From NCBI GenBank assembly GCA_021789565.1, contig JAJYJL010000117.1:1-11771 (forward strand): a stretch of 11,771 bases of DNA. Direction: 5' to 3'. Made by a program: the position numbers and the translations under genes. Origin of the DNA: Acidobacteriota bacterium. GTDB lineage: Bacteria > Acidobacteriota > Terriglobia > UBA7540. Positions 1 through 6,606 of the stretch are shown one piece after another; the first letter of the stretch is position 1, and each line of letters starts with the position of its first letter. The notes under the pieces are model-generated. The model was given only the letters and a program-made list of their open reading frames with translations, made no database searches and had not been told where the DNA came from.

Positions 1-130
1 CTCAAACCGAGGCGCCGCCACCGGAAAAAGAATAATATAAATCACTAACTGTACGATGTAGTAGCGGCGAACGGCCCCAGGGTGTTCCAGCCGGGACCAA
101 CGCTTAAATTCTCTTCCGCATTACAATGCT

Positions 131-154
131 GGCAAGTTTTTTCCCACGCTTGCC
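131..154. repeat. Inverted repeat just upstream of the peptidase promoter
   Basis: GGCAAG (131-136) and CTTGCC (149-154) form a perfect 6-bp inverted repeat with a 12-nt spacer. The right arm ends 2 nt before the putative -35 box at 157. This position would suit an operator for a dimeric regulator, but a 6-bp match can arise by chance and no regulator gene is in view. The T-run at 137-142 lies inside the spacer, so it is not a normal intrinsic terminator on this strand. Confidence 0.25.
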
Positions 155-156
155 GG

Positions 157-187
157 TTGACTCGCCCGGACGCGCCTGCGGTATGAT
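157..187 (+). promoter_or_regulatory. Putative sigma70-type promoter of the P1 peptidase gene
   Basis: TTGACT (157-162, 5/6 match to the -35 consensus) and TATGAT (182-187, 5/6 match to the -10) are separated by 19 nt, slightly longer than the ideal 17. Transcription would start near 194, giving a leader of about 57 nt before the ATG at 251. The first 250 bases hold no other feature I can support. Confidence 0.45.
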
Positions 188-250
188 TGACGCGTTTCAT
201 TCAGCTATTCCCACACAAAGCGAATCGTCTGATAAGTAGGAGGCGAAACC

Positions 251-1309
251 ATGACGCGAAAGATTTTCCTGTGTCTTCCGCTGGCTTTTCTCTTGTTGAC
301 CGCTGTCCCTGCTTTTTCGCAATCGCATGCCCCTCGGGCCCGCGACCTGGATATTCCCTTTGAAGGCACGCCCGGCCGGTTCAACGCTATCACCGACGTC
401 AAGGGCGTCACGGTAGGCTTCACCACGCTGATTTCGGGCAACGGCAAGCTGGTCGTGGGCAAAGGGCCTGTGCGCACCGGAGTTACGGCGGTTCTGCCGC
501 GGGGCATGAAGGTCAAAGACCCGGTGATTGCATGGCAGTTGAAACACGGTGGAACACTTTACCCGTGGTCGCTGCCGGTGGTAGCGGAAACGTGGGACGG
601 TTTCCTGAACGATGCCGACGCTTTCCATGTGAAGCCTGCGGACACGTGGCACGCGCTGGATACAGCGGAAGCCGTGCCCGTGCCCGAAGGCAACGTCGGC
701 GGTGGAACAGGCATGAGGTGTTTTGGTTTCAAGGGTGGAACCGGAACCTCCTCCCGAGTGCTTCCGGCCGACGAAGGCGGCTACACGGTCGGCGTATTGG
801 TGCAATGCAACACGGGTGACCGGCAAGAACTGCGGATTGCAGGGGTTCCCGTGGGCCGCGAAATCAAGATTTCCGGAATCCAGGCTGAAGCCAGCAACCC
901 CGAGCAGCGCGATCTGGGTTCCATCATCATCGTGATTGCCACCGACGCTCCGCTGATTCCGACCCAGATGAATCGCCTGGCTCGCCGCGCCACTCTCGCG
1001 CTGGGCAGAATGGGAAGCTATTCCGGCGACGGCTCGGGCGATCTCTTTGTTTCATTCACCACGGCCAATTCGGGGGCGGTAAAGCCCGCCAGTGGGATCG
1101 CTCGCATTCAGATGCTGCCGAACGGCAGAATGAATCCGCTGTTCCTGGCCACCGTCAACGCCACTGAAGAAGCAATTGTGAATGCCATCGTCGCCGCAAA
1201 AACCATGACCGGAGCCGACGGGTACACCTCGGTAGCGCTGCCGCACGATCAGATCGGCGAAATCCTGAAAAAGTTTCAAAGGTTGGCAGACAGGATACCA
1301 CATCAATGA
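251..1309 (+). CDS. Secreted P1 family (S58, DmpA/BapA-like) peptidase with an internal in-frame deletion
   Basis: This 352-aa protein belongs to the P1/S58 family of N-terminal-nucleophile aminopeptidases (DmpA, BapA), which cleave themselves before a Ser that becomes the nucleophile. A signal peptide occupies residues 1-23 (cleavage near AFS|Q). The start ATG has AGGAGG at 238-243, 7 nt upstream. Family landmarks seen are TDVKGVTVG (48-56), AETWDGFLND (112-121), EGNVGGGTGM (146-155), FGFKGG (158-163), the VQCN motif with Asn187, the self-cleavage site G223-S224 in DLGSIIIV, and SGD at 262-264, 38 residues past the nucleophile, as for Ser288/Glu290 in BapA. After KVKDPV (87-92) the sequence jumps to IAWQLKHGG, skipping about 44 residues that relatives carry, including the conserved TNTHSVG-type strand. 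The reading frame is intact, so it is either a compact variant or an inactive product. Substrates are likely small or beta/D-amino peptides (family knowledge). Family assignment is secure; activity is not. Confidence 0.9.
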   Translation: MTRKIFLCLPLAFLLLTAVPAFSQSHAPRARDLDIPFEGTPGRFNAITDVKGVTVGFTTLISGNGKLVVGKGPVRTGVTAVLPRGMKVKDPVIAWQLKHGGTLYPWSLPVVAETWDGFLNDADAFHVKPADTWHALDTAEAVPVPEGNVGGGTGMRCFGFKGGTGTSSRVLPADEGGYTVGVLVQCNTGDRQELRIAGVPVGREIKISGIQAEASNPEQRDLGSIIIVIATDAPLIPTQMNRLARRATLALGRMGSYSGDGSGDLFVSFTTANSGAVKPASGIARIQMLPNGRMNPLFLATVNATEEAIVNAIVAAKTMTGADGYTSVALPHDQIGEILKKFQRLADRIPHQ

Positions 1310-1474
1310 ACTTTCAGAAAATTTCAATACAGATTTACAGGATTCCGGATTCTAAGCACCTTCCCATTAAAATCAGGTTCAATTAGCTCTGTTCAATGCC
1401 ACTAAGGATTTCCATTCATGCAAATTTTTCGCAGGTTTACGAAAAACTTACACCATGACGTGATAGTTTTCTGC

Positions 1475-1503
1475 TTGATTGCCTTTGTATATGATGCTAC
1501 ATT
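1475..1503 (+). promoter_or_regulatory. Putative extended -10 promoter of the TonB-dependent receptor gene
   Basis: TTGATT (1475-1480) is followed after exactly 17 nt by TACATT (1498-1503), which is preceded by TGC (1495-1497), an extended -10 element. Transcription would begin near 1510, about 55 nt before the ATG at 1565. The surrounding gap (1310-1564) is visibly more AT-rich than the flanking genes, as expected for a regulatory region, and no other feature could be supported in it. Confidence 0.5.
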
Positions 1504-1564
1504 GGGCAAATAGTGTCGGGACGAACTTTCGGGCCATCTCCATGAACGAAAGGAAGGTGTGTTT

Positions 1565-4500
1565 ATGGCATTCGAGTGTGAAGTTCGTGTTCTCTCGGTT
1601 TCCCCTCGATGTTCAAGCTATTTGTTTAAACCTTTCGTGTTAGCCTTCCTCCTCTTGGCTTTTCTAGGGGGAATCCCTGCGGCTGGCCAGTATACTACCG
1701 CCAGTCTAGGGGGGACTGTTGAAGATCCTGCAGGCGCGGTTGTTCCCGATGCTACTGTTACGGTGCAAAACGAAGGGACAGGACTTACAAGAACTGTAAC
1801 GAGCCAGCCCAATGGGGAATTTCTTTTTCCCGCATTGCCTGTTGGCAATTACAAGCTGACGGTGGCCAAACCCGGCTTCACGACCTACGTTCAAACCGGC
1901 ATCGTCTTGACGGTCAACGAGGCGGCCACTCAGATTGTCACTTTAAAAGTCGGCGCCGTGACACAAGAGGTCACGGTTGCCGCAAACGCCCAGGTGCTCA
2001 CCACCCGAACGGCGACGCTGAGCCAGCTCGTTGATCAAAAGAAAATTGTTGATCTACCGTTAAACGGCAGGCAAGCCCAGTCTTTGTTGTTTCTGGCCGC
2101 AGGAACACTGGATGAAACCGGCGTCGGCCCCAATTACTGCCTTGCCAACTGCGAAGGCGGCGTCTATCCGGGAGAGCAAGACGCGAGTGTGAGCGGGCTG
2201 GGAACACGCGGTGTTAATTACCAGATGGATGGTGCCGGTCACAACGACACCTATCTGAATGCCAATCTTCCGTTCCCCAATCCCGATGCGGTGCAGGAGT
2301 TCAGCGTACAGGACGAGAACCTTTCTGCCCAGTATGGACGAGGCGGGGCAGTGGTAAACATCGTCACAAAGTCAGGCACAAATGAGCTCCATGGAGATGC
2401 GTTCGAGTTCCTTCGCAACGGAGCTTTAAACGCCCGGAACTTTTTTGCGCCTACGCAGGACACGTTGAAGCGCAACCAGTTCGGTGGCAGTGTGGGCGGC
2501 CCGATCGTGAAAGACAAGCTGTTCTTCTTTGGAACTTACCAGGGAACGCGCATTCGCAGCGCCGCACAGGGGCAGATTGCTTTTGTTCCCACTGCGAACG
2601 AACGGAATGGCGACTTCTCAGATATTCCAACCCAACTGGTGAACCCTTCGAACAACGTGCCTTATGCGGGCAATCAGATTCCCACGACCGATTTCAGCGC
2701 TCCGGCAAACTTCTTCCTGCAGCACATACCCCTGCCCAACGGCCCGGACAGGCAGCTTACGTTCGCAGGGCCATCTGTGGTGCAGAACGACGACCAGTGG
2801 ATGACAAAGATTGACTGGATTCACGGAAAGAGCCAACTCAGTGGCAGCTATTTCTGGACAAGGTTCAATGAACCTCCGGATCTGGTTAGTGTCACAAAGG
2901 ACATTCTGGCCGCCGACGGCAGTGGCAACCGTGTCAAAGTCCAGAACCTCTCCCTGAACCACACTTATTCCTTCTCTCCCACGCTACTGTTCAACACCTG
3001 GTTTGGCTGGGATTCTCAAACGGGCGGCTCGCTTTCGGGCGCGCCTTACGGTTTCCCAGATGCGGGGGTTCAGATAGCGGCGCCTACACCCCCGGAGTTG
3101 GCGCTCTGGGTTGACGGATTTTTCAATTTCGGAACCAACCATCTAGGAGACTTCGATCGGGGCGATTGGACGATTCACGAGGATGTCACCTGGCAGCGCG
3201 GCTCGCACGAGCTGCACTTCGGCGGCGATATCGTCCGCCTGAAGAACCATCTTGTCAACGAATTTACGATGTCAGGGGAATTCGGTTTCTCCAATCAGTT
3301 GTCCGGCAGCAACCTGACAGACTTCTTCCTCGGTCATGCCTCTCATTTCCTGCAGGGAGGCGGCGAGTTCAAAGACATGCACGGGGTGCTCTACGCTCCC
3401 TACGTCCAGGACAACTGGCGGGTCAATCAGAAGTTGACGCTCAATTTAGGTCTCCGCTGGGACCCCTACTGGCCCTACACGGAAGAGAAAGGCCGTGTTG
3501 TTTGCTATCACCCGGGAGCGCAATCCTCGCGGTTCCCTAATGCGCCGGTGGGCATGCTTTTCGGTGGTTCTAACAACGATCCAGGATGCCCGGCGGGGTT
3601 CGGATCGAATAACAATCTCGCCAATTTCGCCCCTCGTGTTGGTTTTGCCTACAAAGTTGATTCCAAAACCGTAGTCCGCGGAGGAGGAGGCTTCTACTAC
3701 GTCCCGCCGTCGACGGTTGCCTCGAATGGTTTCGTCGATACCGCACCGTTCGGGCCCCGTTTTGATTTCGAAGGCAATGTGAGCTTCGTTGATCCTTTTG
3801 GAAGCCAGGGGATAAGTCCCAATCCCTTCCCGGCGCAATATGGACCATCGCTCCCGGATTCAAGTGCTACATTCACACTTCCCGTGTCCATTTACGGGAC
3901 CTTCGCGCGCGACTGGAAAATGGCGCAGGTTGCCACCTGGAACATGACCGTTGAACGCCAGTTCGGGAGCAACTGGGTTCTGCGCGCAGCATACGTTGGC
4001 AACAAAGGGACGCACCTCTCGACGGCGGTCGATGGCGGGGCAAACGAGGCCAATCCGGCGCTGTTTGCAGGTTATGATCCTATCTGTGGAGCCACAGCGA
4101 CTGAGGACAATACCCAGTGCCGGCGCATTAACTCGAATTTCGGTACCGTAGGGGTATATGGGTCGCTCTACAACTCCAACTACAACTCCCTGCAGCTCAA
4201 CATGGAAAAGCGGTTCAGCCGTGGCCTGTCGGTGATTGCCAATTACACATGGTCGAAGATGATTGATGATTTCGGGGTCTACGGAGGGTTTAACACCAAC
4301 CCGTTCAATCCCAATTTCGATCGCAGCGTTTCCAATGACGACGTCCCCCACGTTATCCATTTTTCAGGGATCTGGCAGGTTCCCAAACTTCAGGCCAAAG
4401 GAGCCGCGGGCGGGCTGCTGAACGGCTGGGAAGTGACTTCGATAGCGACCTGGCACAGTGGTTTTGCGTTCCCAATTTTCAGCGGCAGCGATAACTCCTT

Positions 4501-4882
4501 CAGCGCTGTGGGTGTTGACCGGGCCGATTTTACCGGGACCAGTCTTAGCCAGGCAAATCTTGACCCGAACCGGTCCCACGGTGAGTTGATCCAGCAGTAC
4601 TTCAACCCCGCGTATTTCGTCCCCAATGCGGTCGGAACGTTTGGCAACACGGGCAGGAACATCCTGCGAGGACCGGGCTTCGTTGACACCGATTTCGGGC
4701 TGATCAAAGACACTCGCGTCACGGAACACACGACCGTCCAGTTCCGGGCGGAATTTTTCAACTTGTTCAACAACGTCAACTTCGGTCAACCGGACAACAG
4801 TGTTGCGGACTCGACGATTGGCCAGATCACATCCGCTCATGATCCGAGAATTCTTCAGTTCGCGCTGAAGATTCTCTTCTAG
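1565..4882 (+). CDS. TonB-dependent outer-membrane receptor, Oar-like, with carboxypeptidase-regulatory N-terminal domain
   Basis: This 1105-aa protein is a large beta-barrel receptor of the kind expanded in Acidobacteriota, expected to import a ligand (often oligosaccharide or peptide, identity unknown) across the outer membrane using TonB energy. A signal peptide lies at residues 1-41 (hydrophobic 23-37, cleavage near PAAG|Q). A CarboxypepD-regulatory-like Ig fold follows at about 46-131, then a plug domain at about 135-260 with the usual DLPLNGRQ and NIVTKSGTNELHGDAFEF motifs. The barrel begins around RNQFGGSVGGPIVKDKLFFF and runs to the C-terminal FALKILF, whose final Phe is the usual barrel-assembly signal. 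I chose ATG 1565 over GTG 1559 because AAGGAAGG at 1550-1557 lies 7 nt from the ATG but only 1 nt from the GTG. No clear TonB box is visible. The gene has its own promoter and terminator-like hairpin, so it is probably monocistronic. Family is very secure, ligand unknown. Confidence 0.95.
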   Translation: MAFECEVRVLSVSPRCSSYLFKPFVLAFLLLAFLGGIPAAGQYTTASLGGTVEDPAGAVVPDATVTVQNEGTGLTRTVTSQPNGEFLFPALPVGNYKLTVAKPGFTTYVQTGIVLTVNEAATQIVTLKVGAVTQEVTVAANAQVLTTRTATLSQLVDQKKIVDLPLNGRQAQSLLFLAAGTLDETGVGPNYCLANCEGGVYPGEQDASVSGLGTRGVNYQMDGAGHNDTYLNANLPFPNPDAVQEFSVQDENLSAQYGRGGAVVNIVTKSGTNELHGDAFEFLRNGALNARNFFAPTQDTLKRNQFGGSVGGPIVKDKLFFFGTYQGTRIRSAAQGQIAFVPTANERNGDFSDIPTQLVNPSNNVPYAGNQIPTTDFSAPANFFLQHIPLPNGPDRQLTFAGPSVVQNDDQWMTKIDWIHGKSQLSGSYFWTRFNEPPDLVSVTKDILAADGSGNRVKVQNLSLNHTYSFSPTLLFNTWFGWDSQTGGSLSGAPYGFPDAGVQIAAPTPPELALWVDGFFNFGTNHLGDFDRGDWTIHEDVTWQRGSHELHFGGDIVRLKNHLVNEFTMSGEFGFSNQLSGSNLTDFFLGHASHFLQGGGEFKDMHGVLYAPYVQDNWRVNQKLTLNLGLRWDPYWPYTEEKGRVVCYHPGAQSSRFPNAPVGMLFGGSNNDPGCPAGFGSNNNLANFAPRVGFAYKVDSKTVVRGGGGFYYVPPSTVASNGFVDTAPFGPRFDFEGNVSFVDPFGSQGISPNPFPAQYGPSLPDSSATFTLPVSIYGTFARDWKMAQVATWNMTVERQFGSNWVLRAAYVGNKGTHLSTAVDGGANEANPALFAGYDPICGATATEDNTQCRRINSNFGTVGVYGSLYNSNYNSLQLNMEKRFSRGLSVIANYTWSKMIDDFGVYGGFNTNPFNPNFDRSVSNDDVPHVIHFSGIWQVPKLQAKGAAGGLLNGWEVTSIATWHSGFAFPIFSGSDNSFSAVGVDRADFTGTSLSQANLDPNRSHGELIQQYFNPAYFVPNAVGTFGNTGRNILRGPGFVDTDFGLIKDTRVTEHTTVQFRAEFFNLFNNVNFGQPDNSVADSTIGQITSAHDPRILQFALKILF

Positions 4883-4908
4883 TTGCGCAACGCTGAAGAA
4901 AAGCTTCT

Positions 4909-4942
4909 GGGAGGTCCCGTCTGGTACCGGCCGGGACCTCCC
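4909..4942 (+). terminator. Strong hairpin after the receptor gene, terminator-like but lacking a T-run
   Basis: GGGAGGTCCCG (4909-4919) and CGGGACCTCCC (4932-4942) form a perfect 11-bp stem with a 12-nt loop, starting 27 nt after the receptor stop codon. No T-tract follows, so it is not a textbook intrinsic terminator; it may terminate weakly, protect the 3' end of the message, or work with Rho. Its placement directly before the next gene's promoter supports an insulating role. Confidence 0.55.
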
Positions 4943-4954
4943 CCAAGTCTGGCC

Positions 4955-4983
4955 TCGATTGTTGCGCCCGGGTGACATATAAT
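4955..4983 (+). promoter_or_regulatory. Putative promoter of the TPR-hydrolase pair
   Basis: A perfect TATAAT (4978-4983) sits 17 nt after a weak -35, TCGATT (4955-4960, 3/6). Transcription would start near 4990, giving a 5' leader of about 60 nt to the GTG at 5050. The -10 lies inside the extreme 5' end of the longest open frame, which argues against translation starting at GTG 4972. Confidence 0.5.
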
Positions 4984-5049
4984 CGCTTCTCCGTTACTCA
5001 AGGTCTGAATTCCATCCGATCAGGTCTGTTTCGCTGGAACAGGAGGTCG

Positions 5050-6534
5050 GTGGCTTGTTGTGTGACGATGTGGCATGGGATTTTATTGGCCGGCCTTCTA
5101 CTTTTCTCCCAGGGATCAAAGGTCTCATCGGCCCATGACCTGGATTCTGCTGCGGCTGCCTTGATGGCCAAAGGGCGGTTTACCGAAGCCGAGGCGAAAT
5201 TTCGAAAGGCGCTTGAAATCAACCCGCAGGACGCCGACGCCTTAAACAATCTGGGTGTAATCCTCCGCCGTAAAGCTCAGCCTGGCCTGGCCATAGATTT
5301 CCTGCGGCGGGCTGCGAGCGTGCGGCCAAATGACCCGCGCATTCGCAGCAATCTCGCGCTCGCCTTACAGGAGGCAGGACGGTTGAACGAGGCGATTGTG
5401 GAGCTTCGCCAGGCAACAAGAATTGCCCCTAAGGACGCAAACATCCATCGAAATCTGGGTATCCTTCTATTTCGGGCGGGCGAAAATTCGCAGGCGGAGG
5501 TGGAACTGCGCAAGTCGCTTGAGATAGACCCGGCCAGCGCCGGAACACACCAGGAACTGGGGCGGCTGTTTGCGGTCGAACGCCGAACCGATGAGGCGGA
5601 AAACCAATACATTGCCGCCCTCAAGTTGGCCCAGACGGGTTCGCTCCATTATGAATTGGGAGAACTCTATAGAAATAATAGCCTGTTTGACAAAGCAATC
5701 CCTGAATTTGAGGCTGCGGCGCGGCTGGAGCCGAACAACGCCGCCTATTACCAGATTCTTGGATCCACCCTGCTGCAGGAAGGAAACCTCCCGGCCGCTG
5801 AAACCAACCTGCGCAAAGCCATCCGCCTGTACCCCAAATCAGGGAAGGCGCGCCGCGACCTTGGCGCCGCCCTGCTGAGACAGGGAAGGCTTGAAGAGGC
5901 GTCAATTGAGTTGCGCAAGGCGACGGAATTGCTTCCGGAGGATAACCAGTCGCACTTCATGCTGGCCCGGGTGCTGCAAAGGCTGGGAAAATCTGATGAG
6001 GCGGAAAAGGAAAGTCAGGTGGCTCGAGAGATGACCCGCGAAAGAGCGACCGAGCCCCTGGAAAAAGCTTATAACAATGAAGGAACCAAGCTGTTGCAAC
6101 AAGGGAAAACGGCGGAAGCCGAAGCAAAGTTTCGCCAGGCTTTGCAACTGAATCCCAACGACGGGTATGCGCATTACAACTTGGGAGTTGCGCTGTTGCT
6201 TCAGAACCGTTTTCAAAACGCAATCCATGAGCTGAGTATCTATTTGCATTCCGTGCCGGACGACCCTGACACGCACTATTATCTGGGATTGGCCCTTCTT
6301 GGTGAAGGCCAGCCCGGCGAAGCCGTTGCGAACCTGGAGAAAGTTATTACTGTGTCCCCGAATGATGCTCAGGCCCACAACGCTCTAGGCGTCGCCCTGG
6401 CAAAGGACAAACAGTTTAGCCACGCAATCACGGAGCTCGAAATTGCCCGGCGACTGGAGCCGGGAGATCCCAAGTATGGAAAGAACCTGGCCTGTGTCCA
6501 AGCAGGTTTGCAGGGCTGTACTTTGTCGCTGTAG
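5050..6534 (+). CDS. Exported tetratricopeptide-repeat (TPR) protein
   Basis: This protein consists almost entirely of about 13 tandem TPR units of roughly 34 residues (for example ADALNNLGVILRRKAQPGLA, GYAHYNLGVALLLQNRFQNA and AQAHNALGVALAKDKQFSHA), giving a superhelical scaffold that binds other proteins. From GTG 5050 it is 494 aa, with a hydrophobic segment at residues 10-19 and possible cleavage at VSSA|HD, so it is likely periplasmic or membrane-tethered. The start is uncertain. The open frame extends back to GTG 4972, but that codon overlaps a TATAAT and has no Shine-Dalgarno. GTG 5050 follows AGGAGG (5041-5046) by only 3 nt and would leave the n-region without Lys or Arg. GTG 5062 and ATG 5068 are further options. 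Repeat 10 (AEAEAKFRQALQLNPND) closely resembles repeat 1 (TEAEAKFRKALEINPQD), which suggests block duplication. No catalytic domain is present. The 72-nt gap to the hydrolase suggests cotranscription. Confidence 0.88.
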   Translation: MACCVTMWHGILLAGLLLFSQGSKVSSAHDLDSAAAALMAKGRFTEAEAKFRKALEINPQDADALNNLGVILRRKAQPGLAIDFLRRAASVRPNDPRIRSNLALALQEAGRLNEAIVELRQATRIAPKDANIHRNLGILLFRAGENSQAEVELRKSLEIDPASAGTHQELGRLFAVERRTDEAENQYIAALKLAQTGSLHYELGELYRNNSLFDKAIPEFEAAARLEPNNAAYYQILGSTLLQEGNLPAAETNLRKAIRLYPKSGKARRDLGAALLRQGRLEEASIELRKATELLPEDNQSHFMLARVLQRLGKSDEAEKESQVAREMTRERATEPLEKAYNNEGTKLLQQGKTAEAEAKFRQALQLNPNDGYAHYNLGVALLLQNRFQNAIHELSIYLHSVPDDPDTHYYLGLALLGEGQPGEAVANLEKVITVSPNDAQAHNALGVALAKDKQFSHAITELEIARRLEPGDPKYGKNLACVQAGLQGCTLSL

Positions 6535-6606
6535 AGAAGGATTCGGCTAGCGGGAGTGGGATACCGAAGTGAATGGTGAAATTGCAGAATGCTTAAGGGA
6601 GGATTC

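Noticed and set aside
3..35. Possible tail of an upstream gene (QTEAPPPEKE then stop) at the window edge
   Set aside because: Ten codons are too few to support a gene, and other frames also end nearby.
197..826. Long minus-strand open frame of 209 codons across the peptidase gene
   Set aside because: It is antisense to a gene with clear family motifs, has no recognisable protein pattern, and long opposite-strand frames are expected in GC-rich coding DNA.
1396..1458. A 20-codon frame in the leader of the receptor gene
   Set aside because: It has no Shine-Dalgarno, lies upstream of the predicted transcription start, and nothing suggests a leader peptide.
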